Assembly: GCA_010093605.1 (NCBI GenBank)
Contig: MU004197.1
Coordinates: 1,178,001-1,242,000, forward strand
Direction of reading: 5' to 3'
Length of the DNA stretch: 64,000 bases
Origin: Lophium mytilinum
Taxonomy: Eukaryota; Ascomycota; Dothideomycetes; Mytilinidiales; Mytilinidiaceae
Below are positions 34,963 through 46,500 of this stretch, piece after piece. The notes beneath the pieces were generated by a model. The model searched no databases. It was given only the letters and a program-made list of their open reading frames with translations, and was not told where the DNA came from. Within the stretch, counting starts at the first letter, position 1; every line of letters begins with the position of its first letter. The position numbers were made by a program, and so were the translations under genes.

Positions 34963-35161
34963 ACTTTGCAAGGCATTTGATCGCCTCTACTCTGCATTGT
35001 TGGCTCTCTGTGGGCTACGTACACCTCTCAGCACGTCCAGCCGGAACGCCGGTGCATTTGCAAGACATATGCACAAGGCTCTAGGCGGCCTGATGACCCT
35101 GTCTAGGAAGCCATGCTTCTGACGATATCGTCACATCAGGCGTTGCCGGCAGGCAACGCTC

Positions 35162-36515
35162 TCAAGCCTCATACAGGTCCGTCAAGATCTGCTTCACCAG
35201 GGCCTATGATAGGTCAGCTTCACAGCTCAAAATAAGTAGCAATCAATCGCGGACGGACGTACCTGCATGTCCTTCGCAGCATCCCGTCCCGCATCCAACA
35301 CTTCTTGATGGTTCGCCTTTCCTTGGCTCAAATGTTGGTCCAGTTCCTCCTTACTCATGCTCTGAAGTGTCTCGTCATCTCCTCTTGGACCAGCTTCTAA
35401 GACTGCACTGTTTGTGACGAGACTAAATGCCAGTACTCTGATGCCCGAATGCCTAGCAACGACGATCTCGGGGACGGTCGACATTCCAACAACATCAGCG
35501 CCTAGAGTCCGGAGCATGCGACATTCGGCTCGCGTTTCGTAGCTTTACATCTCGTCAGCAAAGATTCATGTTATTCCGGAGTTGCAGTACTGACGTTGGA
35601 CCAGCCACGAAAGCGTAGACACCCTCGTGCAACCTCCTTTTCTGCTTGTCCAGCCCCAACTTCTTCCACGCCTGATGCGTCCGCCTCCTGAGCTCCAAAT
35701 CATACGCGTCCGACAGCGGCGGGAACCTGACTCCAAAGTCGTCGATATTCGGGCCACGCAAGGGATGAATGCCCACCAAGCCCGCCATGTTCAAATGCTA
35801 TACCGCGCCACATCAGCTATTCATACTTACCGCCAATAGTTAGGCTCGTGAGGAGGTAAGAGTATAGCAGGACTGGATAAGGCGCATACATCATTTAGGC
35901 ACACAATATCGCCGACACTGTACTCTTGGTTCAAGCCACCGGCTGCATTCGTAACTACATGTACATTTAATCGTCAGAGCCGCTCTATTCCTCTCTGACA
36001 CGCGGCACGCACCAATGATTGTTTCGACCCCTATGACTTTGCACACCCTCGTCGCGAACGTGACTAGATCCATTGTATGGCCCTCGTAGAAGCTGTCTTG
36101 TTAATAAAGAGACCTTTTATTAACCTGAGACTGAAACTGACTGTGCCCGTCCGACTAGTAGCATCACAGGGACCTTCGAGGACCCGATCTGCCCAAAAAC
36201 GAGCTTGCCTGCGTGGCCCTGAACTGTATCCCCAGCTCATCAATACGTATCCGTTTTGAGACGAGTCTCGAAGTCCTTTCCGTCTCATGTGTTGTAGTAA
36301 TGGCAGAACATACCCGTGCTCTGCGCAAAGTTGGGCACATCTTTATACGCAACCTCGACCTTCGGCTCGGCCTCGATCGTGTCTGCCAGCCCGCCCAGCC
36401 CAGACCCGCATACGATAGCTACTTTAGGGTGTTGCAGTGTTTCCGGGAGGAGGGTGCGGAGGTGGAGACTCGTTTCACACGCGCGCTGGTAGACGGTTGG
36501 TGGAACGGTGGCCAT
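35162..36515 (-). CDS. PNP1: Purine nucleoside phosphorylase
   Basis: Seven exons in coding order: 36515-36314, 36223-36142, 36092-36013, 35954-35890, 35797-35595, 35542-35263 and 35203-35162, giving 317 aa. The phosphate loop VCGSGLGGL, the ribose/phosphate segment GRAHFYEGH (formed across the exon 2/3 junction), [18 protein letters not shown], the base-binding Glu in [21 protein letters not shown] and the Asn of LVTNSAV are all present. These define the trimeric class of PNP that splits inosine and guanosine to hypoxanthine or guanine plus ribose-1-phosphate in purine and NAD salvage. It is divergent from RSM10 across 206 bp. Confidence 0.94.
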
Positions 36516-36721
36516 GGTTGCTATTTCGGCAGTATTCGAGGAAGCTGGGAGCTTGTTTGCTGGGGACTAAAGCTGCTTTTATATTGGCGTGGAGCTCGAG
36601 GTGGGATGCGGGATGCGGAAGGTGGTCTTGGCGCTGATCGGCTCCGCCCGCCGATGAGTCGGCCCGACTGCGCTGGGACAAGATTTCTCGAGAGGGTGCG
36701 CGCAACGGCTTTGACATCACT
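36516..36721. promoter_or_regulatory. Bidirectional promoter, PNP1/RSM10
   Basis: Only 206 bp separate the two divergent start codons, so regulatory sequence must be shared or overlapping. I can assign no factor site. Confidence 0.6.
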
Positions 36722-38003
36722 ATGGCGGCGCCTACGCGTTTACGGTCGTCTTTTGGGGCGTTGAAGAGGGCGAAGGTATGTGTGCCTTTCCGAACGTATG
36801 ATTGGGGTTATTGCGATGGTTGAGGACAAGTGCTGATGGAGGAGGATTGCAGATTTCACCTCCCCGAACGATACGACAATGCGTTAGATTCAAGAGCGAC
36901 GATGCGGAGGACTCGGAGGGTGGGAGTGGTCCCCGTCGAGGGGTCGAAAGTCCTGAAAATATGGAGGCAGCCGTAGACGAGGCGGTCTCGTAAGGCTCAG
37001 TCAATATGCAGGAGGAGGATGATTTAGCTGATGGATCTTATTAGGCAAATCAAGGAGTTTTCGCGATTCGAGGAGCTGAAGGCGGATCCGAGGTTCAAGG
37101 AACCGAAGACTGAGAAAGAAATGAGGCGGTCCGTACCCTAGATGTCGCATTGATGGGGTTTGGAAGCTGATTGGTACTAGGAAGTGGAAGGAGTTGCAGT
37201 CCGCGCCAGATCACACCAATGTCCTGGAGATGTGGAAAGAAGCTGGTGTAGAGCCAATTGAGCTCGCGAAGTATGCCATGGCAAGAATCAGGATTGAAGC
37301 AGTCAAGCTAACAAAAACTCAGGAAACGCGGTCTCAAGCTTCCTGGGGACGAGAGGCCTCCGTATGTCCTCCTATAGCTCCGTGACGCATCGAGACCACA
37401 TCTCTGATAGACTATAGACTCGACCCCGAAGTCGCCAAACAGCTCTCCGCCCTCCGCGAACCTCGCAACGTCCAAGCCATCCATCTCAACCCCCTCCGCC
37501 GCTCCGCCGAACACGGCGTCCCCGTCTGTGACCTCCAGCTCCGCACCTACAGCATCCGCAATCTCGAGTTCTTCGCTGACTTCGCCATGCGCGCCGCATA
37601 CTACCTCGGTCTCCCCGCCAAGGGCCCCATCCCCCTACCACGCATAACAGAACGGTGGACAGTACCACGAGCCAACTTCGTCTTCAAAAAGAGCCAGGAG
37701 AACTTCGAGCGAATTACCATGAGAAGGCTCATCCAGATCCAAGACGGACATCCGGAGGTCGTGCAAGCGTGGCTAGCGTTTTTGGCGAAGCATCAGTACT
37801 ATGGTGTTGGTATGAAGGCGAATGTGTTCCAATTTGAGGCGCTAGGGGAGCAACATGAGGGGCCAGAGATAGTAGGAAAGGTTGATACGAGCAAGCAAGA
37901 TCCAAAAATGATGAAGAAGGTGGAGGAGCTGCTAAATCAGGATCAGTTTAAGAAAGCTTTCGCGCAAGCGAGGGCGGAGAAGGCGCCGGAAGTGAGCGCA
38001 TGA
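36722..38003 (+). CDS. RSM10: Mitochondrial small-subunit ribosomal protein uS10m (Rsm10)
   Basis: Exons are 36722-36775, 36853-36989, 37045-37132, 37185-37270, 37323-37361 and 37418-38003, giving 329 aa. The start MAAPTRLRSSFGALKRAK is basic and Ser-rich, as expected of a mitochondrial presequence. The S10 domain is in exon 6: YSIRNLEFFADFAMRAAYYL, LPRITERWTVPRANF and KKSQENFERITMRRLIQI are very typical of fungal Rsm10. A charged C-terminal tail follows. It is part of the 37S mitoribosome head. The exon 3/4 junction uses the acceptor GGAAG, chosen because it keeps the frame (RRS-WKELQ); this is the least certain splice. Confidence 0.9.
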
Positions 38004-38482
38004 CGGGGGAGCATAACGTGTGTAAACTGTATGTATATGTATAGGTTGCTGGATTGCATATCTGGCGTATGTAAACTCTTTAGATCTATTGGGAAGCCCA
38101 CAATCCATGTTTACAGCACGGTGCTATCCCACAGTCTCCGGTCACTTGCTCAGTGCACCCAAAGGAACGCCAACTTCAGTCCTACGCAGCTCTTACTTGG
38201 CACCCTTAGCGTGGCCCTGTCTCTGTGATAAATGATGTTGAGCAACTCTACCATGAAGTGTATCACGTGACCTATAAGCACTACTTTTAGACCCCCTGCC
38301 TATAATAGTACGGCTGAAGAACGACGCGTATCCGCCCCACGGACTAATGAGCGGAGCCAACTCTATGGGGAAACAAGAGCTTTTGAACTGATCCCACTTC
38401 CATTCCAGCTGTAATACATCTGATATGGGCATTTCAAGAACCGCACACCACATTCTCTTTTGTGAGCTGCTGTATTGCTGAC
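38004..38482. other. Intergenic, 3' of RSM10 and 5' of C6 regulator
   Basis: This 479-bp stretch has no supported gene, repeat or RNA. Confidence 0.5.
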
Positions 38483-40163
38483 ATGGTCGGTGTAGCCCGT
38501 AGCAAGGGCTGTCGCGCATGCGTCAAACAACGGGTGAAGGTGCGTTCATTGTCTCAACTTTTCGATTTCTGCTTACGTCTCACTCTTTACTTCAAGTGCG
38601 ATGAGGCGAGGCCAGAATGCGGCCGCTGCAAGAGGTTCGGAAGAGAGTGTCCAGGGTACACCAAGCCCACGAAGTTCGTATATGAAATCCCAATAGCAAA
38701 AGACAAGCAGAAAGTTGGCGAAGGGTCTTTCAGACACATCCGTGAACTCGAACGCCCGAGTCCAAAAAGCCAGAGCCAAAGCCGTAGCCCTAGTTGGTCT
38801 GCTCGAACGACACCAGAGTATCAGGCTTCGAGGGGTTCGTCGGAGGTGGCGACGCCGCTCGTCATTTCACAGTCAATCACTCCTTGGACCCAGGATAAAT
38901 CTCAAGTACTGAAAGTCATGCTTGACGATGCGACTCCAATGGATGAGTTCGCCGACATCCATTTCCTGCGGAAGTGGCTATCATTCGTCCCCTCGCGCTT
39001 AGGTACGAGCAAAGCGCTAGACGACGCGGTCCGGTGTATGGGGACCCATTATATCGGTATGATTTCGAAACAAGAATCTGTTATGTTGTCTGCTAGGCAA
39101 ACGTATGGTCATGCTTTACGCAGTCTTCGAGTAGCAATCGGGGATCCTAAGGAATCGATGTCGTCTGAGACGCTCTGCGGTAATCTTACCTCCCCGAAAA
39201 TCGATATACAACGACTAACGTATGAAAGCTACCATGTTCTTGAGCATCTATGAGGTTAGTACGCTCTGTCTTCCTCTTGCCTTTATCTAATCCTTTTCTG
39301 TATCTAGTTATTTGCTTGCACAAAGAAACATGCATGGGTAAAGCATGCAGGAGGCGCCAGCAAATTATTACAGCTCCGTGGCCCTGATCACATCACCTCA
39401 GGCTTCGATCGTGCAATGCTCTCTTTTTTCCGAGGCCAAGTTGTAGGTTACAATTCCTTACTCTCCCTGATTCATCTTCTAACAGTATTAGACCATGGAA
39501 GCTTTCATGAGAGGGACAGACTCATTTTTGTGCCAGCCTGAATGGCAATTCGTGCTCTCAGACCCTGATCCCAACAATCCCAGCCCCGTCAGCCGCATTA
39601 CCAACGAGTTCCATGCATATCTAGCTACGTGTCCTGGCATCGCCGCCCGGTTCCGTAGTCTTGATCGGAAAAATATGAGCTTAGTGGTTTCGCTCCTCAA
39701 CACAACTTCAGAACTATCCATTGCTCTCCGCGCTTGGTTCATTCGGTTCAGAGAACTCCTTCCACCACCCACGGAAGTGCCCTCCGACCCTTACGACCCT
39801 CTATATCCCACCACCTACCTATTCCGTGGCGCTCCAAACATCTTCTGCACAGCATCTTACTATGGATGTCTCATATTACTCAATTCCATGACCCATGACC
39901 TGCAGCCCGAAGAAAGTCTTGCTATCGAAAACAAATACCTTGTAGACGAGATCTGCAAGTCTGCAGACTTTTCTTTCGACGCGGGGCTATTAGGGCCATA
40001 TAGCACCATCTTCGCGCTGAAAATGGCGTTTATGGTCGCCGAGTTGCCAATAAAGCTTTGGATACAGAAACGCCTGCTGAAGATGGGCGAAATCATGCCG
40101 TTCATGAAGTACCAAGTCTCGCTGGAAACAGATATGGTGCTTGATAATGATCTGGAAACCTGA
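38483..40163 (+). CDS. Zn2Cys6 transcription factor with fungal-specific TF domain
   Basis: Exons are 38483-38539, 38597-39179, 39229-39254 (26 nt), 39308-39442 and 39492-40163, giving 490 aa. The zinc cluster KGCRACVKQRVKCDEARPEC continues with GRCKRFGRECPGY (residues about 9-41) and is formed across intron 1, which is in frame and stop-free (57 nt); retaining it would break the cluster spacing. The middle segments FACTKKHAWVKHAGGASKLL, SFFRGQV and MEAFMRGTDSFLCQPEW match the fungal_trans_2 type domain of many uncharacterised ascomycete regulators. A Ser/Gln/Arg-rich linker follows the cluster. Targets are unknown and neighbours do not suggest a pathway. Confidence 0.88.
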
Positions 40164-40225
40164 GTACTGTCTCATCTTGAGCTCCGGAAATCAAGTCTTG
40201 TCTTGATTCTCGAACAACCCACGGC

Positions 40226-41609
40226 GGACTCCTGACGGTGTCACCCAGGTGGCAAATAGGGAGTATCGAAGGCCCAATTGAGACCCTTCCGATATTATAT
40301 TCTGAGAAAGATCCAGTCTGATCTATGGAGGACTCCTGACGGCGTCAAGAAAGCGGAATTGAGCCATAAGTCCTAGGCTCCGTGTTAGACCGTCTGGAAA
40401 TCACATTCCATCCACGATCTAGGACGACTACTAGAGGCCCCCCGACAGCGTTGCCCAGGCCCGAAACCGACATATGCGTCGAAGGTCCAATTCCGGCCGT
40501 CTGGAAACTACATCCTATTCACAATCTAGGACGATCTCTATGGCCCCCCTGACGGCATCAAGAGGCTAGAAAGTGAGGACTATTTCGCGACCTCTGTTCT
40601 ACACTTTGCAGTCCTTGACATCGCTTTTTGATCTCAATCAACCCAAGAGAGGACCCCTGACGGGGGCAAGACGCTGCTAACATTGGGCTTTCTCGCAGGG
40701 TCCAATTCACCGGTTGCAGTCCATTACATCGCCGTCCAATAATTCTGATACGCTGGAGGACTTCAGACGGCGTCAGGCACGAGGAAACATGACATTGCTG
40801 CTAGATTCTCTCGGCACCTTAGAGGACTTCAGACGGTGTCACCCGCCTAACAAAACGTAAACGAACATCGTCTAATTCGCGACACCCCCGAGATTCACAC
40901 GAAATGAAGCTTAAGGAGAGGCAGCGTCTGATTCGCGCGTCGCGGTTTATGACATTGCTGTTCGGATTTTCTCGACCTGTTAGGGGACTTCTGACAGCGG
41001 CAAGGCATTGGAAAAGGCTCACTATTTCGCCGCATCTAATTCACGAACTGCGATCTATGACATCGCTCCCCATTTTTCTTGCCTATTTGAGGGACTTCAG
41101 ACGGTGGCAGCCAGATATCAAAACACACGCGAACATTGTTCAAGGTACGACCTGCACGCTTTTCGTGCAAAGTTCCGGCTTAGGGAAATGCAGTGTCTGA
41201 TTCGCACATCGTGATTCTTGACATCGCTGCGCGAAATTTTCGCCTGCTCGGAGGACTTCAGACGGTGCCAGCCAGATGTCAAAATGGGCACGAACATCGT
41301 TCAAGTTAGGGGAGACACGAGATGCATGCAAGATTCTAGCTTCTAACATCGCTCCTAAAATCTTTCGCCTCCTCAAAGGGCTTCAGACGGTGTCAACCAC
41401 CCCAAACAAGCCGCAATCAACCTAATGCGATCTGAACCACCCAAACTTTAACATCCTATCTCTTATTTACTTACACCGCTAAAAGACTTTAGACGGTATC
41501 AACCACCCCCTAAACCCGCTTAAATCAGCCCAATCCAATCTGAACTACTCGAAATTTGACATCCTATCCCACATTTTTTGGCATCGCCAAAGGACTTCAG
41601 ACGGTGTCA
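40226..41609 (+). repeat. Diverged tandem array, about 107-bp period, 13 core copies
   Basis: The 18-bp core GGACTTCAGACGGTGTCA, or close variants such as GGACTCCTGACGGCGTCA, starts near 40226, 40330, 40434, 40542, 40651, 40758, 40824, 40985, 41092, 41253, 41378, 41484 and 41592. Most intervals are 104-109 bp; two are 161 bp, one 125 and one 66. In several monomers a TGACATC word lies about 27 bp before the core. Part of the core, TGACGGYGTCA, is near-palindromic. The monomers are heavily diverged between the cores. No protein frame runs through the array. Confidence 0.85.
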
Positions 41610-41883
41610 GCCCTGTTGCAAACAGCAGATGCGAAGGATGTAAAACAAACAGGCACAGCATAGCAACCACACAATCACGAACAGTAGTCAGAAAAGGTGG
41701 AACTTGTGTTCATATCAGCAATCACGGGCACCATTAGGCCCCCCAATCCGTCCCCTAAACTACTCCAAATAGTCCCGAAAGAGGCCACCCACTTAGGCCT
41801 AAACTACCCCCAAAACTCCAAGTTAAGCCGAAAGACTCCCCTCCACCTAGTCGCTTCTGCCCCTTCTTCTCCCCTAAGCGTCC

Positions 41884-43026
41884 TCACTCTTGTGGGAAAT
41901 GCTCCTGCCAGCGAGGGTAGACGTGCGCACGCGGAGCCGGCGAAATGGTGACATGTTTACCATCACGGCCCACGGAGCGTCGGACGTTTGCGTTGAAAGA
42001 AGTCGCGGAAGCCTCCACCCTTTCGCCAGAAGAATCACCAGAAGCCTCCACCCTTTCGCTAGAAGAAGGACTAGATCTACCGGAAACGTCGTACCATTCG
42101 CGATAAGAAGCAGCGGGAGTGGTTGGCAGTCCGTATAAAGAGGCAGAGATTTCGGGCGCGTGACGTGCATTAAAGTCGACAAGTTCGACGGAAGAGTCCC
42201 CTTCCTCACCCCTCCTTGTCCTGAAAAAGCTACCGAGACGGTTATACTGCGGTCGGTGCGCGTGGTTGCTTGTGGGAGAAGTGTTGCCATATGAGCGCGG
42301 AGTCTGGGTGTTTCTGGGCGTTGTTTCGACGTTTTGCTTGCGGATACGGCACAGCGTCCATACGAGAAGGCCGGAAACAAGGAGAAGAAGGAACGAAATG
42401 ACCCCCAGAGCGATGGCCAACTGGGTGCCCAGCCGGTTCAAAGAATGGTCGAAAGCGGGCGACGGGTCCTGGGTCTTTGTTGGGATGATGGAGCAGGAGG
42501 GGTCACCCGTTGGGGACGCGATGGAGCTTAGAACGGACGGAAGAGCCTGGGCCGTGGTCGAAATAAGTGACGAAAGAGCTTGGGTGGCGTAGCTAGAAGA
42601 AGTCGTTTTAGTGCCGAGAGAGGTGGTTTGAACGCACACAGTGGCCAGATGATCTGCCATGAGAGGGAGGTCGGACGGGCAGGCGGTGGCTCCGCATTCG
42701 AGGACGTACTGGGTCAAGTCATGGCGCCTTTTGCAGAAACAAGCCGTGGAAGAGACCTCGCACCCTAGAGAAAGAAGCACACCTTTGACGAAGCAGTCGG
42801 CCTAAGAGGGTGAAGTTAGCGACAAAGGCTCTACGTTTACGCGTCTGGAAGTACTTACAGCGCAGTTCGGGTGGACGCTTGTGGCGATAGCAGTCACAAT
42901 CTTGGTGACGAAGTGGGTGGACGTGATGGTGACACGCTTAGCGGCGTTGGTAGACGCTGCGTCGGACGTGGAGGCTACAAGAAGGGCGATTAGTGACATG
43001 AAGACGCCAAGCATCGTGAGCTTCAT
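41884..43026 (-). CDS. CFEM-domain single-pass membrane protein
   Basis: Exons in coding order are 43026-42859 and 42801-41884, giving 361 aa. A signal peptide (MKLTMLGVFMSLIALLVAST) leads into a CFEM domain formed across the splice: NCAADCFVKGV, GCEVSSTACFCKRR, LECGATACPSDLP and the final C before QTTSLG supply eight cysteines in CFEM spacing. A Ser/Thr/Pro stalk follows, then one TM helix (LAIALGVISFLLLLVSGLLV), a basic stop-transfer CRIRK and a cytosolic Ser/Arg-rich tail of about 150 residues. CFEM proteins sit on fungal surfaces; some bind haem or act as receptors or effectors. The TM anchor and long tail suggest a sensor-like role rather than a GPI wall protein. The Asp that binds haem in known haemophores cannot be placed with certainty. 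Confidence 0.9.
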
Positions 43027-43490
43027 CTTGAAAAAGTGTCAGATGATGCACGGTTAGTGGAGCAGCAGAGCCCAGGCGACGTTGGCAACAGCGACGGTGA
43101 CAACAAGCAGATGAAGCGGTTGGAGAGACCAGAGTTCGTGATGGTGATGGCGACGACGTGTGGTGTAGAAGAGCAGAGGACGTGGTCCGTCAAGGTGAAG
43201 AAGAAGGAACAATTGCCAGGCCACGTGCTTCACGTGGCGCGATTACGGCACGCTCTGGGGAAGAATTGTGCGTCATAGCCCGAGAGTGAAGGGAGATGCA
43301 CTGAAAGAGGGCCAGGCTGCGTGATCTCGTCGTCGCGATGGGGGTACAGAGAGGGAGATTGATCTAGCCAGTGAGGTAACCCTGGAAGGGTAGCTTTCGA
43401 GCCTTTTGGCCTTAAAAAGAACCGTCAGCATGTTCATATCATCACCCCTTCAAATCGCGCGTACCTTTTTGAGATTCTGCAGGGTGGGTA

Positions 43491-43705
43491 GCGCTTCTGA
43501 GGGTCTCCTGGCCATTGTGGAAGTAGAGGCACCAGGATGTCAAATTCTACACCCTCCGAATCGGGCGCCGACTGGTAGGGTTCTGTGATGGAATGTCAGT
43601 TTCTCATCATGTTCATATTGAATGCATCTCGTCAGAATCTTGCGACGGTGGTGGCCGTCTTGAAGGGCTCCTAGGCACTGCGAAGGGAAGAGATTTAGGA
43701 TGTCA
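43491..43705 (-). repeat. Two inverted monomers of the 107-bp repeat family
   Basis: On the plus strand, gcgcttctgagggtctcc (43491-43508) and ggccgtcttgaagggctcc (43653-43671) resemble the reverse complement of the array core. Each is followed after 26 bp by GGATGTCA (43535 and 43698), the complement of the TGACATC word at the same distance as in the array. The copies are 162 bp apart, matching the 161-bp spacing seen there. They lie in the 697-bp region (43027-43723) upstream of the CFEM gene, which otherwise shows no gene. Confidence 0.6.
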
Positions 43706-43723
43706 CATACCGCACTCTCTACA

Positions 43724-45927
43724 TCACCGTTCATACCTCGTCGCACTCACATAATCCTTCTGGGGCCCCTTAACATCATACCTCACCTCCCACCACCCTT
43801 CCTTCCCAAGCCCAAATCGATACCTCGCACTATACAGATCCTTTCCACATAGATGACTTTCCCGTCCTTCAAATCGCAGCTCTTTCACTTCTGATTTGAT
43901 GAGCCTCTCATGGCCGGCTTCCTCCCCCGGACGCTGCGTTGCTTTCATTTGTAAATCCAAGAACAGACCAGTGACGGGCGGCTCGGGGACTTTCGTAGCT
44001 TCTTCGACGAAGAACACACTCATGGTGTCGGTAGTGGGAGCGTAGCGGTAAGCGTATTTCTTTGTTGCAGGGAACTCGAGCCCCGTGGGGAGTTTGAAGG
44101 TGCCCAATTCTTCATAGAGGTATTCATGGGAGAAGGATGGAGAGGAAGGTGGACGCGACGTGAAGGTAGCGGTGCCGGTGAAGGTACCTGAGGGGTGCGT
44201 GGGAAGGGCTGAAGTGAGAGTACGGGATGTTGACCATGGGCCAACGAGAGAGAGGAAGAGACGGAGTGTTGAGGTGGGTTCTGGAGGCGACTTTGGTGTG
44301 CCGGAGATTTGAAGGGTTGAGAGGTCCGGGGGGGCAGCCGAATTTGAAGAAAAGGGGCGGATTAGGAAAGAATTTATGGATTGGAGGGTCGCACGGGAAG
44401 GATTGGCAGTCGGGTAGGAGGTCGTTATCCAACTGAACCGTTGGCGGATGAACGATTTGTCGATAGCATGGCTGAGTGGTTTGGGCGAGATTACTCCTTT
44501 GAGAATAGATCAGTACGACAACGAAAGATTTGAATGAGGGGGATGACCTATACCATTGTCGTCTACAAAGAGGCAGAGAATAGTTAAAGCTACACCAAGA
44601 GAAAGATCTTTCCCCGTGGTACAGCGGACGAGTATTCTGCCAGGATCCTCTTTCATGTTCAGAAAGAACCCCTCAAGCTTTGGGAGTTCGTCTCGAAGGT
44701 CTCGGCTACCTAACTTACCCGAACGGCACTTCAGGTTGAGGTGTCTGGGTTTCTTGCCAGACTGAGTAGCTGGAGGAGTGTCCAGTCCACAGCTTATGAC
44801 GGTATCGAAATCGTCGGGAGTTGCGCCTGGAAGTGGGCCAACATAGAGCGAGGAGGTTGGCTTGATCAAGATGACGTCCGAGGGCATAGAGGCGCCCGCG
44901 CTCTTCAACAGTTCCTCGATAACATCGGGAAGGTCTTCCTCGTTCGTAGCAAGCAATCTGCTCTGATTGCTCCAGAATAGCGGAGGGGTGAGTCCGCACG
45001 ACCACCCTTCACTATCATCACCAGCACCTTGGATATATCCTCCCTCTGAGACCTCGCCGCCCCTGACTCGCCGAGAGGCTGTACAGAGAACGACAGGGTG
45101 AAAATCAGGGAATGAGGGAGGCGTTGGAGGAAGCGAGGATTCCCGCGTTACCCAGAGGGGACGAAGAGGCTTCGAAATTTTCGATCGAAGGGCGGCAATC
45201 TCGAGATTTAGATTCTAGTCATCACTGTCAGTGGCTTGAACATACTCTAACCTATCGTGCGGGCTAAATTACCTGGAGCTGCTGGACGAAGCCATCCAGA
45301 CGAGCTTCGATCTGAGAATGCTCAGACTCTGATATGGATTGGCGTGGTGTGCATAACGCATGCGCAGTCAATTCTGGAAATAGAACCCTGTTCAGCACGC
45401 AACACCAAATTGGCACGGTCTTGAGCAAGGCATCCGGCATGCCTGCTAGAGTCAGCCTTCTCCTATGATAGTTGGATTACAGAGAGGAAATTGAGATGGA
45501 CCTACTTTTGCCTCTCCTAGTTGAGTCTACCACAATGCATCTACAATATTCAGTCTTCTGTTGACCTTATATAACAGTGATGAAAAGCCTACCCGTCGTT
45601 CTTTCCAATAACATCCAGGACTTGAGTGTTCAGCCTTCTCAGACTAAAAGCCCACTGTCCGGTATGGCCGTCGGTGCTCTTGAAATACGCACTCTCGGCT
45701 TTGCGGCTGGGAGGGATATACCAGCTACCACATCTCTCATTCGCTACCAGTGGTAGCTTATACGCATCTGCAACCGCACACACAAACTCAGTATCTTGAG
45801 TGATTGAGTTCAGACGATTGGAGATAGACAGAGCTGAGCGTTTCAAGGATGACAACGTCTCCGAGAAATTTGTAGAGAGAGCTGGGAAAATGATATCGGA
45901 AGTTTTCAGGGCGGGGACGGCCGACAT
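43724..45927 (-). CDS. RIT1: Rit1 tRNA ribosyl-phosphate transferase fused to a DUF6314-like domain
   Basis: Exons in coding order are 45927-45593, 45540-45506, 45442-45273, 45214-44554 and 44496-43724, giving 657 aa. The N-terminal two thirds is Rit1: VADAYKLPLVANERCGSWYI, AYFKSTDGHTGQW, VDSTRRGKSMPDALLKTVPI, the FWSNQS segment and the phosphatase-like CTTGKDLSLGVAL with KPLSHAIDKSFIRQRFSW. Rit1 adds 2'-O-ribosyl phosphate to A64 of initiator tRNA-Met, keeping it out of elongation. The last 170 or so residues (SLVGPWSTSRTLTSALP, EYLYEELGTF, AYRYAPTTDTMSVFFVEE, HLCGKDLYSARYRF, KGPQKDYVSATRYER) look like the stand-alone DUF6314 lipocalin-like family. The frame runs from one to the other without a stop within exon 5, so the fusion is visible directly. 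Confidence 0.85.
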
Positions 45928-46500
45928 CGCACCAGCTACCCTACCAGGACGGCCTCACTGATATGATGATCTGATGACCACGTTATACCAAGGTAGTGAA
46001 GACGTGGGAGAGTTGTGTCTGGGGAAACGAACAGCATTGCTTGCATAATTATGTGCACGTTCACCCCGAGGTTATGCCGAGGTCATCTTGTTTCGCTTCT
46101 CGTCCTATAATCTTGGAATCCAGATATTTCTCTTGCCGCTTCTTGAAACGTCTTGGCACACTTTCACAATTCCAAGTGAGAAAGATTTCTTTACTCCGAG
46201 CGATTTGTGAATTGCTGAGCCAGCTGAGACAGCTGTCAGAGCTCAAATGGTCACTCAAGCGACACAGCTACGATGTTATCAAATTCAGGCAGTAGATGTG
46301 TGACAGAGTGTATTTTGTGCCTTTGCGGGTATGCTAATTCTGAGCTCCCATGCTCTCCAATCCACGAGGGATGTGCATATGTATGTGGGGTATTTATCCA
46401 TCCTTTCCAAAACGCCCAGGCTAAATATCACAACTCAGCTAGTTCTAAGTTTCCCAAATAAGGCCCCATTTTTGTTGCTCTTCATGCAGACGCAGTACGC
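45928..46500. other. Intergenic
   Basis: This 573-bp stretch lies between AOS1 (3' flank) and RIT1 (upstream region). Overlapping frames of 60-99 codons have no motif. Confidence 0.5.

Noticed and set aside
40226-41609. CRISPR-like repeat array
   Set aside because: The core is imperfect, intervals vary from 66 to 161 bp, the spacers are related to each other and the host is a eukaryote.
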